DNA of 45,160 bases from Paludibacteraceae bacterium. GTDB lineage: Bacteria > Bacteroidota > Bacteroidia > Bacteroidales > Paludibacteraceae. Within the stretch, counting starts at the first letter, position 1, and every line of letters begins with the position of its first letter. Shown in pieces: positions 24,524 to 34,091 of the stretch. Under the pieces are notes generated by a model, which did no database searches, had not been told where the DNA came from, and saw only the letters and a list, made by a program, of their open reading frames with translations. A program made the position numbers and the translations under genes. The stretch spans positions 1-45,160 of the forward strand of contig JAKSNS010000022.1 of assembly GCA_024399545.1 (NCBI GenBank), read 5' to 3'.

Positions 24524-26979
24524 CTAACCTTATCGTATGAAATGACAAACTCGACCCTGCGGTTTTTTTCACGTCCTTTTTTCGTTTTGTTGTCGGCGAT
24601 AGGTTTTGTGTCGCCAAAACCTTCCGAAACAAGGCGGTTTGGATTTACCCCGTGGTCTATTAGATATTGACGGACCGAGGCGGCACGTTCCTTGGAAAGC
24701 CTCATATTATTCTCAGGCAATCCCACGTTATCCGTATGTCCGTATATTTCAAGATTATATGTAGTGTCAAGGGCAAGAATCCCAACCATCTGGTTAAGGA
24801 TTGGGTAAGAAGATGGTTTTATCGTTGACTTCGCCGTCTCGAACAATATGCCATTCATTGCCTTCTTGATAACATTGTGGATAGCGGTAAGTTCTGGGCA
24901 ACCGTCATTGCCAAGGACACCTGGGACATCTGGACAGCGATCCATATAGTCAGGAATCCCGTCACCGTCGGTATCTATTGGACATCCAACGGAATCAACC
25001 AATACGTTCTTAGGCGTATCGGGGCATTTATCCCTTGCATCCTCCACCCCATCGCCATCCTGGTCCGTAGGGCAACCATTTGCATCTACGGTTACCCCTG
25101 CTCGTGTGTCGGGACAACGATCCAAGTAATCAGCCACACCGTCACCGTCTGTATCGACGGGACAACCGACGGAATCGACGATAACATTCTGGGGTGTTGA
25201 TGGGCATTCATCCAAATAGTCAGGCACGCCATCCGCGTCATCGTCCAGCGGGCAACCCTTACTGTCAACCGTCACACCCTCTGGCGTATTAGGACATTCG
25301 TCGAAACTGTCCGGTATGCTATCGTGGTCTGTATCTAACGGGCACCCCACTGAATCGACGGTCACCCCCTCCGGAGTGTTTGGGCAAAGGTCAAAACAAT
25401 CGTTTATGCCGTCATGATCCTCATCACGGTCACAACCATATTTGTCAACCAACATCTTGTTTTTTATTCCAGGGCATTTCGTACGCAGGAAATCCATGTC
25501 AGTGTCAGGGCAGTTGTCTCTGCCATTCCGTACGCCGTCACCGTCAAGGTCTCGCTCGAAACGGTAAAGGTTGAACAGAACACCGGTCTGCAGATTGAAG
25601 AAGCGCACACGGTCGGGAACGACGATGCTTTTTGTCGCCCCGTCCTGCTGGTATGTCGCTTCGGTGTATGTGACAGGCACGTAGTCAGATATTATGTACC
25701 AGCTGAAGCCGCCCAGATTCACGTTGATGCCTACACCGAGCGACCCCCAGTTCCTGTTGAGGAACGAATAGCTTAACGAAGCCTTGAACCATTGGCATGG
25801 GCGGAAGTTGACGGCAAGTGTCAGTTCGTCGTAGATGCGTTTCTTGTTGAACGACAACTGGTTCATTATGCCGAACGATATCTTGTTGTTCAGCACGCCG
25901 TACTCAATACCGGCATTGAAACGGCCTGTAATCATGGCAGTATAGCCGGAGCGGTCTTTGATGCGGACATCATTTTTGATTGAGTCGCCCAGCTGCTCAA
26001 GCCGTTCGCCGATATTGTTGGAACTTATTGAGTCGTTGAAGTTGACTGTCCCAAAAAGTCCATTGTATTGATAGTCACCATTAAGTGTTGTCTCGTAGTT
26101 GTATCCTCCTTTCCATGTTATGAAGCCGAGGTCGGTGACAGCGGCTGAGATGACGAGGTGTTCAATAGGCTCGTAAGTGACTCCGAGGTCGAAGGATGCA
26201 CCGTAACCAGCAGGGTGAAACTTGTTGAAATCACCCAATGAGAACGAGTTGAAATCGACCGTGTCTCCGTTTGTGTGCCGGTAGTTGATAGGCACAGGCG
26301 TGGCGATATTGATCGTTGACCGACTGGCGACGTTCCATTGTGTGGATGATGCGTCGAGGTCAAGCCTGTCAATATCCGTTGTGATGTTCATGAAGCCGAG
26401 AAGGAACTTGGCCTTGGCACCGAATGTGACTTTTTTGTGCACTCTTCCGGAGTAGCCAATTCCCGCTGTTGCGTATGCGTTTGTCTCTAAATCGAGGTCG
26501 GAGAGGTCGAAATGGTTTAGGTAAGGGTCAGGCGTACCCTTCAGGGCAAAGCGGAAGAGGTCTTTAGGGATATAACCTGTTATTTCGCCGCGTAGGTTGA
26601 AATCAAAAATCAGGTAGTGGTTGGGTTTGATTTGTGTGCCGAAGTTTAGGATATTGAGGTTGAAATTCGTTTTGGCGTAAGGGTATTTGGAAAGGTCGTT
26701 CAGAAAATCGTCCACTGACGACGGACTGGCAAGGATGTTCGAGGTGCGGTTGTCTTTCCTGTAGAACAGGTCGTTGAAAGACAAGGCGTTTTCCCCGACA
26801 TTCAATGAGATGTTAGGTAGCAGGATGAAGTCGAAATATGATTTGCAACGAGGAAGGAACGCGGGGTTCATCTGGTTGCGTGTGGAGATTTCGTCCATGA
26901 AGTAGGACGTGTTCGTATATTGGGCTAATGCGGTAGTACCACAGCAGAGTGTCAGCAATATCAGAATATAATTCTTCAT
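24514..26979 (-). CDS. DUF5723-TSP3-OmpA outer-membrane protein
   Basis: The 821-residue protein has a signal peptide (cleaved near ALAQ, residue 19), an N-terminal region of about 450 residues matching DUF5723 (predicted beta-barrel; for example RNQMNPAFLPR), then about seven thrombospondin type 3 repeats, with the spacing of DxDxDG and CP residues at about 475-700. The C-terminal OmpA domain ends NRLVSEGFGDTKPIADN and KGREKNRRVEFVIS, which binds peptidoglycan. TSP3 repeats bind calcium in relatives. The protein likely tethers the outer membrane to the wall. It is eight bases from the lipoprotein gene upstream and is followed by an M23 peptidase, a wall-related cluster. Confidence 0.88.
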   Translation of the reverse strand: MKNYILILLTLCCGTTALAQYTNTSYFMDEISTRNQMNPAFLPRCKSYFDFILLPNISLNVGENALSFNDLFYRKDNRTSNILASPSSVDDFLNDLSKYPYAKTNFNLNILNFGTQIKPNHYLIFDFNLRGEITGYIPKDLFRFALKGTPDPYLNHFDLSDLDLETNAYATAGIGYSGRVHKKVTFGAKAKFLLGFMNITTDIDRLDLDASSTQWNVASRSTINIATPVPINYRHTNGDTVDFNSFSLGDFNKFHPAGYGASFDLGVTYEPIEHLVISAAVTDLGFITWKGGYNYETTLNGDYQYNGLFGTVNFNDSISSNNIGERLEQLGDSIKNDVRIKDRSGYTAMITGRFNAGIEYGVLNNKISFGIMNQLSFNKKRIYDELTLAVNFRPCQWFKASLSYSFLNRNWGSLGVGINVNLGGFSWYIISDYVPVTYTEATYQQDGATKSIVVPDRVRFFNLQTGVLFNLYRFERDLDGDGVRNGRDNCPDTDMDFLRTKCPGIKNKMLVDKYGCDRDEDHDGINDCFDLCPNTPEGVTVDSVGCPLDTDHDSIPDSFDECPNTPEGVTVDSKGCPLDDDADGVPDYLDECPSTPQNVIVDSVGCPVDTDGDGVADYLDRCPDTRAGVTVDANGCPTDQDGDGVEDARDKCPDTPKNVLVDSVGCPIDTDGDGIPDYMDRCPDVPGVLGNDGCPELTAIHNVIKKAMNGILFETAKSTIKPSSYPILNQMVGILALDTTYNLEIYGHTDNVGLPENNMRLSKERAASVRQYLIDHGVNPNRLVSEGFGDTKPIADNKTKKGREKNRRVEFVISYDKVSFE

Positions 26980-26987
26980 TTCGTAGC

Positions 26988-28670
26988 TTAATTGTCAAAT
27001 AGTTTGTTGAGGTTTGCCTTTACTTTGGCGAACGCCGACACTTCGACACTGAGGTTGTCGGTTGTCTTGATGTTGGTCAGTGATTCGGCATCCCGGCCTT
27101 TGAGTACCGCGGTGAAACGGATGCTCTTGGTTCGCATTATCAGGTGTATCGCGTCGTTGAGGAATAGGATAGGGGGGACGCGTTGGTTTGTAGCCTCTCG
27201 GACGGTGCCGTCGGGGTTGACCTGGGGACAGTCGATGTCGATGTCGTTGACGAGACGTAGTTCGTTGCCGAGCGAGTCGAGGAAGGCGAGGTCCATCGAC
27301 AGTTGCACGGGTATGTGGTTGTGCGCAGTAAGGTAGATGAAGAATGTGTCTATCTGGGCATAGTCCAGGAATGAGGTGTCGGCCGAGGCAAGGTCAGCCT
27401 GGACGGTGTCGTTGCGTGTGAAGTTGGTGGCAGGGTCGAAACACATGTCCGTAAATGCTTTCATGTCAACCGTTATTTCGGGAGTATAGACGAGGAAGTC
27501 GTTGTGTTTGCCGTTGCCTTCGTCTATATATATTTTGTATTTCACGTATATCGAGTCGGGAATCTCTTCGAAAAGTTTGTGCGTTGAGCCGTAACTGCGG
27601 TTGAGGGTTATTAGGTCTTCCGAGAACTGGTGCAGGTCGTCCGGACGGCTGAGCAGCTGGGTCATGCCTGCTTGCCCGTTGAAGTCGCCGTAATGCCTGT
27701 TGCCTGAGTGGTCAACGGAACATATATAGTCTATGGAATAGCGTAGGTCAACGCCGAGGTTGTGCCGGATGTTTATCTCGAACCGTGGGTCATGGAAAAG
27801 GAGTGTATTCTCTTGGAAGATATCCATATCGTATATGTCCTGGGGAACTTTCAGGCCGTAAATTTCCTCGTGGACGGCGTCTGCGTTCATCAGGCTGCCG
27901 TATGCCTCGTCGTACCGGATGTCAACAAACTGCACCTCGTAGTTTATTTGCGATGTCTGGGATACGGTCAGGCTGCCGTTGCTGACGAAGTCGAACTGTA
28001 AGGCCATCCGGATACCGTTTCTCGCGTCTTGGACCTCAGTGAAGTCCGCGACGCAGCTTGGTATGGTGTGTGTGATGTCGGTTACCGTTGAGCGGATGGT
28101 GTCGGTGAATGATTTTTTAGAACAATGTTTCAGCCCCGGGAACGAGTAATGGACGACGACGTAGTTGTTGCCGTTCAGGCCTTCGATGCCGGAGGTTTCG
28201 AGATGCAGGCGTACGGATGTTCCGTTGAAGGAGATGCTGTCGATATAATACTCCTTACGGTCTGTCACTTCGTCAAAGTCGAACTCGTAAGTGACGGTGT
28301 CACGGTGGCATACTTTGCCAGTGGGTATTGTCGTGGGTGTGGTGATTGTCCCGAAGGCGGGAATGTCGTTCAGCCTGACGGAGCCATTGTATGTGGAGCC
28401 TGACGCGAAGTCGATGACGTCAATGCTGTCGGGGGTTATGTTGCCTTCCCAGGTGATGTATATGGTCTTTCCGTCTTCGCCGTACTGGATGAATCCATTT
28501 GAGTCGTTTTGTTGTTCGAGGATTTTGAGTATGCTCGCCTCGTATCGGCATATAGGGACGGCAAGCGAGAGTTGGTAGCCCATCGGGTCCATGTCGGTCA
28601 GGTCAAGCTTCGTGCAAGAGGTTGCCAACAGGACCAGCATTATTGCGATGGTTTGAATGTTTTTTTTCAT
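26988..28670 (-). CDS. Large lipoprotein of unknown function
   Basis: The 560-residue protein begins MKKNIQTIAIMLVLLATSC, with the lipobox Cys at residue 19, so it is a lipoprotein, probably on the outer membrane. The rest is beta-rich with many Asp and Thr; I recognise no domain. It is the first gene of the run that includes OmpA (8-base gap), M23 peptidase and Rel, so it may be a partner of the OmpA protein, for example a surface-exposed or barrel-associated subunit. Its promoter should lie within or before copy 2 of the 138-bp repeat. Confidence 0.75.
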   Translation of the reverse strand: MKKNIQTIAIMLVLLATSCTKLDLTDMDPMGYQLSLAVPICRYEASILKILEQQNDSNGFIQYGEDGKTIYITWEGNITPDSIDVIDFASGSTYNGSVRLNDIPAFGTITTPTTIPTGKVCHRDTVTYEFDFDEVTDRKEYYIDSISFNGTSVRLHLETSGIEGLNGNNYVVVHYSFPGLKHCSKKSFTDTIRSTVTDITHTIPSCVADFTEVQDARNGIRMALQFDFVSNGSLTVSQTSQINYEVQFVDIRYDEAYGSLMNADAVHEEIYGLKVPQDIYDMDIFQENTLLFHDPRFEINIRHNLGVDLRYSIDYICSVDHSGNRHYGDFNGQAGMTQLLSRPDDLHQFSEDLITLNRSYGSTHKLFEEIPDSIYVKYKIYIDEGNGKHNDFLVYTPEITVDMKAFTDMCFDPATNFTRNDTVQADLASADTSFLDYAQIDTFFIYLTAHNHIPVQLSMDLAFLDSLGNELRLVNDIDIDCPQVNPDGTVREATNQRVPPILFLNDAIHLIMRTKSIRFTAVLKGRDAESLTNIKTTDNLSVEVSAFAKVKANLNKLFDN

Positions 28671-28682
28671 TGTTGTAGTTGT

Positions 28683-28820
28683 TTAGTCATAATGAAATAA
28701 TAACTTGGTACAATCTTATTTTTATATCATAATGCAACCCCTGTAAAGACGGAGCCTGCTCCGTCTCCAAACAATATATGCTTTTCAAATCGTACCAATT
28801 TATTATTTAACCCTGACTTA
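28683..28820 (+). repeat. 138-bp MITE-like repeat, copy 2
   Basis: The copy fills nearly all the space between the RecD-like gene and the lipoprotein gene. It differs from copy 3 at two positions. The central palindrome is at 28747-28766. The RecD-like TAA stop (28818-28820) is formed by the end of the repeat. Terminal inverted repeats match at 23 of 29 positions. Confidence 0.9.
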
Positions 28821-30197
28821 TTCGTTTTCAAACATTTTCTCAGGGAAATTTACGAAAAAGAGTTTCCCCTTTGCACGTGTGACGGCGGTGTATAGCCATT
28901 GGCAGTATTGGCGGTCAATCATATCCTCGGTGGTGTAACCGAAGTCTATGTAGGTGTGCCGCCATGCGCCGCCCTGCGATTTGTGCGTTGTTATGGCGTA
29001 GGCGAATTTTATCTGCAACGCATTGAAGAAACGGTCGTTCTTCAGTGCTTTCCACACTTCCGCACGGTTGTGTATCTCCGAGTAGTCGGATGTTATTGCT
29101 TCGTTGACCCTTGTCGTCAATGAGTTCATTTCGGCAGGGGTCTCAGCTTCAAGCGTGTCTATTAGTGCCAAGGCTGTTATCTCTGTGTCATAGTCAAGCA
29201 ACCTCAGTGTAAGTTCTGCGAATGTAGCACCATAGAGTTCGTATTGTTTGCCAACACGTTGCACCTCTGCAATCTCGCCGTTGGCTATGAAAGGCAGGTT
29301 TTTGTATGGCTTACTCCAGAAATAGTTGTTTTTTGTAACCATCAGCAGGTCACCCGACTGTATTCTCTCCTCACGGCAAAGCACTTGGTTGCGTATTCCA
29401 CGATTGTATTGCACAGCCCTTCGGTTCGAGAATGTCAGTATGGCGGTATCCTCTTCGCCGACCTCGTTGTACGACGAGTTTATCCACTCTGTTAACTCCT
29501 CGCCCGGGACGCGGACGACGTCCTTCCGCTTGCAAGTCAGTTTTGGCATTACGAACTCCTCTTTCCCCAATGCTTGTCTTAGTCTTGTCGCATTGTTCAA
29601 AATCCCGCTGTCCAAGGTTTGCCTTACGACGTCCCTTAATGTGTATTCAGTCACTTTCAACCCATAACCTTCCAAGGTTTCCTTCTCCAACGCTGGGCTG
29701 TGTTGCATTCCTACAGGCAACAATTGCGCCGTGTCACCAACGAAAATCGCTTGGCAATTCTCGCCTGAATATATGTATTCTATCAAGTCTTCCAACACCC
29801 TTCCCGACCCAAATACGTCATTTTCCGTGGGGAGGTTTGGAATCATTGACGATTCGTCGATAATAAATATAGTGTCAGTGTTGGCATTGTTGTCCAGTTC
29901 AAACCTTGCGACACCTGCTCCCTGTTGGCGGTATATATATTTATGTATCGAATATGCCTGGTGACCTGAATACGAGGCGAACACTTTTGCCGCACGTCCC
30001 GTCGGCGCAAGCAACACTGTTTTTGGCAGCGAGTTCACCAATGCCGAAAGTAACGTGGTCTTGCCCGTTCCTGCATAGCCTTTCAAAAGAAACGCCTTTG
30101 TCTCTCGCTGGTCGGCAAGGAATTCCTCCAACAATGCGGCTGCTTTCGCCTGATCTGCCGTAGGCTCGTATTTCAGGTTACTTATTATATTCAGCAT
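28818..30197 (-). CDS. RecD-like superfamily 1 DNA helicase (AAA ATPase)
   Basis: The 459-residue helicase is related to RecD2 and the exonuclease V alpha chain but has no RecBC partner nearby. Walker A is GYAGTGKTT at residues 40-48, Walker B is FIIDESSM, and the C-terminal UvrD-like motif contains YAITTHKSQGG with the VAL/RecD signature. A role in double-strand break processing or replication restart is likely. Its stop codon is provided by the 138-bp repeat end, so the native C-terminus might have been altered slightly. The gene starts 15 bases after pheT. Confidence 0.9.
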   Translation of the reverse strand: MLNIISNLKYEPTADQAKAAALLEEFLADQRETKAFLLKGYAGTGKTTLLSALVNSLPKTVLLAPTGRAAKVFASYSGHQAYSIHKYIYRQQGAGVARFELDNNANTDTIFIIDESSMIPNLPTENDVFGSGRVLEDLIEYIYSGENCQAIFVGDTAQLLPVGMQHSPALEKETLEGYGLKVTEYTLRDVVRQTLDSGILNNATRLRQALGKEEFVMPKLTCKRKDVVRVPGEELTEWINSSYNEVGEEDTAILTFSNRRAVQYNRGIRNQVLCREERIQSGDLLMVTKNNYFWSKPYKNLPFIANGEIAEVQRVGKQYELYGATFAELTLRLLDYDTEITALALIDTLEAETPAEMNSLTTRVNEAITSDYSEIHNRAEVWKALKNDRFFNALQIKFAYAITTHKSQGGAWRHTYIDFGYTTEDMIDRQYCQWLYTAVTRAKGKLFFVNFPEKMFENE

Positions 30198-30212
30198 GCT
30201 GCGTCTCTACGT

Positions 30213-32678
30213 CTAACGTTGTACTGCCCCCAACTTATCTATTATTGACTTGGTGATTTTTTGCATTATGGCGTCAATCTGCTTGTCGTTAAGTGTCTTG
30301 TCTGGGTCTTGGAGGGTGAAGTTAACAGCATACGACTTTTTCCCCGCCTCAAGGTTCTTCCCTTCATATACATCAAATAACGTCACCGATGTTAGCAGTT
30401 TTTTCTCACAATCGTATGCTATTTTCTCGATGTCCGCAAAACGCACGTTCTTGTCAACCAGCAACGACAAATCGCGCGATACGGAAGGGAACCGGGGAAT
30501 CTCCGTAAAGCTTATCTTGCGTTTTCCGCACTCTTTCAACAGCGTGCGCCATACGATGTCAGCATAATAGACCTCAGCGTCTATGCCGAAAGCCTTGCGG
30601 ATTTTAGGGTTCAGCCTGCCGACTGTTGCGAGACGTTTGCCCCCTGCCGTGCAAATCTCCAATGCCTCGAAAAATATGTCGTCCTGCACCTCGTTAATTT
30701 TTGTGCGGCGTATGTTTACCCCCATGCGCGCAAGCACATTCTGCACGTACGCTTTCAGTTGGTAGAACGACGCAGGCTCGACAGCCATCGCCCACGATTG
30801 TTCGCTCTTGTTTCCAGACAGGAACATCGCGAGGTGGTACTCTTCCGAATAATGCCCCAGTCGCTCCTCGCACTCACGTTCGGCATTGTAGTGGTAGCAG
30901 TTGCCAAATTCGTAGAATCTTATGTTGGCGTTCTGGCGGTTGGCGTTGTGTGCGATAGACTCCAATCCACCGAACAGCAGTGTCTGGCGCATTACGTTCA
31001 GGTCTTGGCTCAAACCGTTCATTATGCGCACGCAGTTGCTTTCAGGAAATGTTGTCAGTCCTTCATAATAACCTGATTTCGAAAGGCTGTTGTTCAGTAT
31101 CTCGTTGAATCCGCAAGCTGTCAATTGTTCAGAGATTTTCCTCTGCCACTGGTTGCTGTCAATTGCGGGGGTGAAACTGAGGTTAGAGTGCAACGACTCT
31201 GCCAACTCCACATTATTATAACCGTATATTCTAAGGATATCCTCAATCACATCCACGTCACGTTGAACATCCACACGATAAGCCGGAACCTCGAGTTCAT
31301 AAACACTATTGTTGTGACTGATTACCTTCATTTCAAGACCCTGAAATATTTTGTCAAGCGTCTCTTCCGGTATATGCTTGCCTATCAGGGTGTCAATTTT
31401 TTCATTCGACACTGTCACGCTGAAATCGCCTATCTTATTTGGATAAACGTCAGCATATTCAGTGGCTGGTTCTCCCCCTGCCAACTCTTTGATGAGGTCT
31501 GTCGTGTAACGCAGCACCCATATCGTGTTCCCGGGGTCAATGCCACGCTCGAATCTGAAACTTGCGTCGGTGTTCAGGCCGTGTCGGCGTGCAGTCTTGC
31601 GCACCGATACCGGGTTGAAGTATGCCACCTCAAGAAATACGTTTTGCGTTTCGTTGGAAATCCCTGACTCCTTACCGCCAAAAACACCTGCTATGCACAT
31701 CTCACGCTCGGCATCGCATATCATAAGGTCATCTGCCGACAATGTACGCTCCACGCCGTCAAGTGTCGTGAATTTTGCCCCTTCCTTTGCCGTGCGTATC
31801 ACTACCCTCTTTCCTGCTATCTTGTCCGCGTCGAATGCGTGGAGCGGTTGTCCGACTGCGTGCATGACGTAGTTTGTGATGTCTGCCACGTTGTTGATTG
31901 GACGTAAGCCGATGACGTTGAGGGCGTCTTTCAGCCAGTCAGGCGATTCTGCGACTTTCACGTTCCGTATCAATATGCCTGCGTAACGTGGGCAGCGGTC
32001 AGCGGCTTGTATATCAATGGTTATGTCGCCTGTCTTGTTGCCGCCGTCGTTAGCCTCGAAACGCGCTTCGGGGCGATGGAGTGTTGCCTTCACGTCGTTG
32101 GCGAGGCACCATGCGTAGAGGTCGCGTGCCACGCCCCAATGCGAGATAGCGTCCGCACGGTTCGGTGTTATGTCAACCTCGATCACGTAATCGTCCTTAA
32201 TGCCGAAATATTCACGTGCCGGCATACCCACGGGGGTGTCGGCTGGCAACACCATGATTCCGTCGTGGTCTGTTCCTACGCCAATCTCGTCGGCAGCGCA
32301 GATCATGCCGAACGACTCGACCCCGCGCATCTTCGATTTCTTGATAGTGAACGACCGTTCGCCGTCATAAAGCACCGTGCCTATCACGGCCACTATAACC
32401 TTCTGTCCCGCGGCCACGTTTGGTGCGCCGCATACGATCTGGAGCGGTTCTTGGTCTGGTTCGACGCGTACCGTTGTCACGTGCAGGTGGTCGGAATTCT
32501 CATGGTCCGCGCAGGTCAGCACCTCACCGACCGTCAGTCCCTCCAGACCCCCTTTTATTGTTTGTACTCTCTCCACCGTGCCTACCTCCAGGCCTATTGA
32601 AGTCAGGTGCCGTGCCACCTCTTCGGCGGTCATGTCAACGTCTATGTAGCGTCTCAGCCAATTATATGAAATATTCAT
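30213..32678 (-). CDS. pheT: Phenylalanine--tRNA ligase beta subunit
   Basis: PheT pairs with PheS (not in this window) to charge tRNA-Phe. The 821-residue protein has the N-terminal MNISYNWLRRYIDVD, a tRNA-binding OB domain (GLTVGEVLTCADHENSDHL), the B3/B4 editing domain, the B5 domain, the catalytic-like core, and the C-terminal anticodon-binding FDX-ACB domain from about residue 725 (PRFPSVSRDLSLLVD). The length and order are normal for the family. No regulatory leader peptide is visible. Confidence 0.97.
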   Translation of the reverse strand: MNISYNWLRRYIDVDMTAEEVARHLTSIGLEVGTVERVQTIKGGLEGLTVGEVLTCADHENSDHLHVTTVRVEPDQEPLQIVCGAPNVAAGQKVIVAVIGTVLYDGERSFTIKKSKMRGVESFGMICAADEIGVGTDHDGIMVLPADTPVGMPAREYFGIKDDYVIEVDITPNRADAISHWGVARDLYAWCLANDVKATLHRPEARFEANDGGNKTGDITIDIQAADRCPRYAGILIRNVKVAESPDWLKDALNVIGLRPINNVADITNYVMHAVGQPLHAFDADKIAGKRVVIRTAKEGAKFTTLDGVERTLSADDLMICDAEREMCIAGVFGGKESGISNETQNVFLEVAYFNPVSVRKTARRHGLNTDASFRFERGIDPGNTIWVLRYTTDLIKELAGGEPATEYADVYPNKIGDFSVTVSNEKIDTLIGKHIPEETLDKIFQGLEMKVISHNNSVYELEVPAYRVDVQRDVDVIEDILRIYGYNNVELAESLHSNLSFTPAIDSNQWQRKISEQLTACGFNEILNNSLSKSGYYEGLTTFPESNCVRIMNGLSQDLNVMRQTLLFGGLESIAHNANRQNANIRFYEFGNCYHYNAERECEERLGHYSEEYHLAMFLSGNKSEQSWAMAVEPASFYQLKAYVQNVLARMGVNIRRTKINEVQDDIFFEALEICTAGGKRLATVGRLNPKIRKAFGIDAEVYYADIVWRTLLKECGKRKISFTEIPRFPSVSRDLSLLVDKNVRFADIEKIAYDCEKKLLTSVTLFDVYEGKNLEAGKKSYAVNFTLQDPDKTLNDKQIDAIMQKITKSIIDKLGAVQR

Positions 32679-32697
32679 TGTTTATTGATTTTGTCTT

Positions 32698-33876
32698 TCA
32701 AAAGTGATACCTGTCAATTCTTTCCATAGCCTCCTTCGTCTTCTCGTACGTGTTGAAAGTCGTCAGGCGGAAAAACCCCTCGCCGTACTCTCCGAAACCC
32801 ACTCCGGGCGTTCCGATAACGTACAACTCGTTCAGCAGCAAATCGAACATCTCCCACGACTTCATTCCGTTGGGGCATTCCAACCAGATATACGGCGAGT
32901 TCCGTCCGCCTGTGTAATACCACCCCTTACGATCCAGTACGTCGGTAATCAGCTTCACGTTGCGTTTGTAATAATGTATATTCTCGTCCGCCTGGCGCAA
33001 ACCCTCTGGTGTCAGCGTCGCCTCCAGTCCGCGTTGGGTCATATATGGTGCGCCGTTGTACTTGGTGGTCTGGCGTTGTTGCCAGAGCCGGAGCAACGAC
33101 ACACCGTCGCGCACCAACTCTTTTGGGATCATATTGTAGCCGCTTCGCACGCAGGTGAACCCAGCCGTTTTCGACAGCGAGTTGAACTCCATCGCGCAAC
33201 TCCTTGCCCCTGGTATGGCAAAAATCGAGTGTGGGCAATCATCGTCGGTTATGAACCTCTCGTAAGCGTTATCGTACAGGATCACGGCCCCCACCCTGTT
33301 AGCGTAGTCAACCCACTCCTGCAGCTGCCTTCTATTGAACGCTGCGCCGGTAGGGTTATTGGGCGAGCAAAGATATACCACGTCCGAACCGAAATCAGGT
33401 GGTGTAGGCAGGAAATTGTTGGCCTTGTTGCACTCTATGTATATGATTCGTTGCCCGTCGATGAGCGATGTCGCCTTGTACAGAGGATAGACTGGGTCGG
33501 GCAAAAGCACGGTGCAGCCACCTTTATCGAACAGGTCTGTCACGTTGGCGATATCCTCGCCGATTCCGTCGCCGATTGTGATCTCGTCAGCGTCAACCTC
33601 GATGCCGTAAGTCGAGTAATAACGTTTCACTGCCTCTCGGGCCCACACGTAACCCACCTCTGGCCCGTAACCGCGGAACGTCTCTGTGTGGGTCAGCTCC
33701 TCCACCGCATTGATGATGGCGTCGGCTGTCACTCTTGCTATAGGCCTTGTCACGTCGCCTATTCCCAGCCTGATCACCCTCTTGTCTGGGTTTGCCCTTA
33801 CGAACTCGTCCGTCCTTCTGGCTATCTCCGTGAAGAGGTAGTTCTCCTCCAGCTTTGAAAAATTCAGGTTAATCAT
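32698..33876 (-). CDS. dapL: LL-diaminopimelate aminotransferase
   Basis: DapL converts tetrahydrodipicolinate directly to LL-diaminopimelate, giving lysine and peptidoglycan precursor. The 392-residue class I/II aminotransferase has RLGIGDVTRPI at the N-terminus, the FRGYGPEVGY substrate loop, the PNNPTGAAFN strand, and the pyridoxal-lysine motif SLSKTAGFTCVRSGY. It is somewhat shorter than the usual 408-411 residues of the DapL1 type and may belong to the DapL2 branch. It lies 19 bases before pheT. The upstream region is occupied by repeats. Confidence 0.92.
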   Translation of the reverse strand: MINLNFSKLEENYLFTEIARRTDEFVRANPDKRVIRLGIGDVTRPIARVTADAIINAVEELTHTETFRGYGPEVGYVWAREAVKRYYSTYGIEVDADEITIGDGIGEDIANVTDLFDKGGCTVLLPDPVYPLYKATSLIDGQRIIYIECNKANNFLPTPPDFGSDVVYLCSPNNPTGAAFNRRQLQEWVDYANRVGAVILYDNAYERFITDDDCPHSIFAIPGARSCAMEFNSLSKTAGFTCVRSGYNMIPKELVRDGVSLLRLWQQRQTTKYNGAPYMTQRGLEATLTPEGLRQADENIHYYKRNVKLITDVLDRKGWYYTGGRNSPYIWLECPNGMKSWEMFDLLLNELYVIGTPGVGFGEYGEGFFRLTTFNTYEKTKEAMERIDRYHF

Positions 33877-33894
33877 CTTCAGTTGTTTTTGTCT

Positions 33895-34091
33895 AGGTGA
33901 GTTCTATAAATTCATTTTGAGTGTTTTTGAAGTTTGTTTTTTTAGTCATAATGAAATAATAACTTGGTACAATCTTATTTTTATATCATAATGCAACCCC
34001 TGTAAAGACGGAGCCTGCTCCGTCTCCAAACAATATAAGCTTTTCAAATCGTACCATTTTATTATTTAACCCTGACTTATAGAACTCACCT
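33895..34091. repeat. 197-bp composite element with 15-bp terminal inverted repeats
   Basis: AGGTGAGTTCTATAA (33895-33909) and its exact reverse complement (34077-34091) bracket a copy of the 138-bp repeat. The right inverted repeat overlaps the 138-bp repeat end by three bases. The left side continues as ATTCATTTTGAGTGTTTTT, as in the 103-131 copy. The element abuts the manC stop codon and lies 18 bases before the dapL start. It suggests that one repeat inserted into another. Confidence 0.7.
33942..34079 (+). repeat. 138-bp MITE-like repeat, copy 3
   Basis: Same orientation as copy 2 and 136 of 138 bases identical to it. The palindromic core AGACGGAGC-CT-GCTCCGTCT is present. It lies between manC (ends 34092) and dapL (starts 33876). 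Confidence 0.9.

Noticed and set aside
28818..30197. RecD-like gene as part of a RecBCD or defence system
   Set aside because: No RecB, RecC or nuclease partner is adjacent, and neighbours are housekeeping genes.
32704..33858. A 384-codon plus-strand ORF lying wholly inside dapL
   Set aside because: It mirrors dapL on the opposite strand, has no recognisable domain, and is explained by codon bias that avoids stops in the antisense frame.
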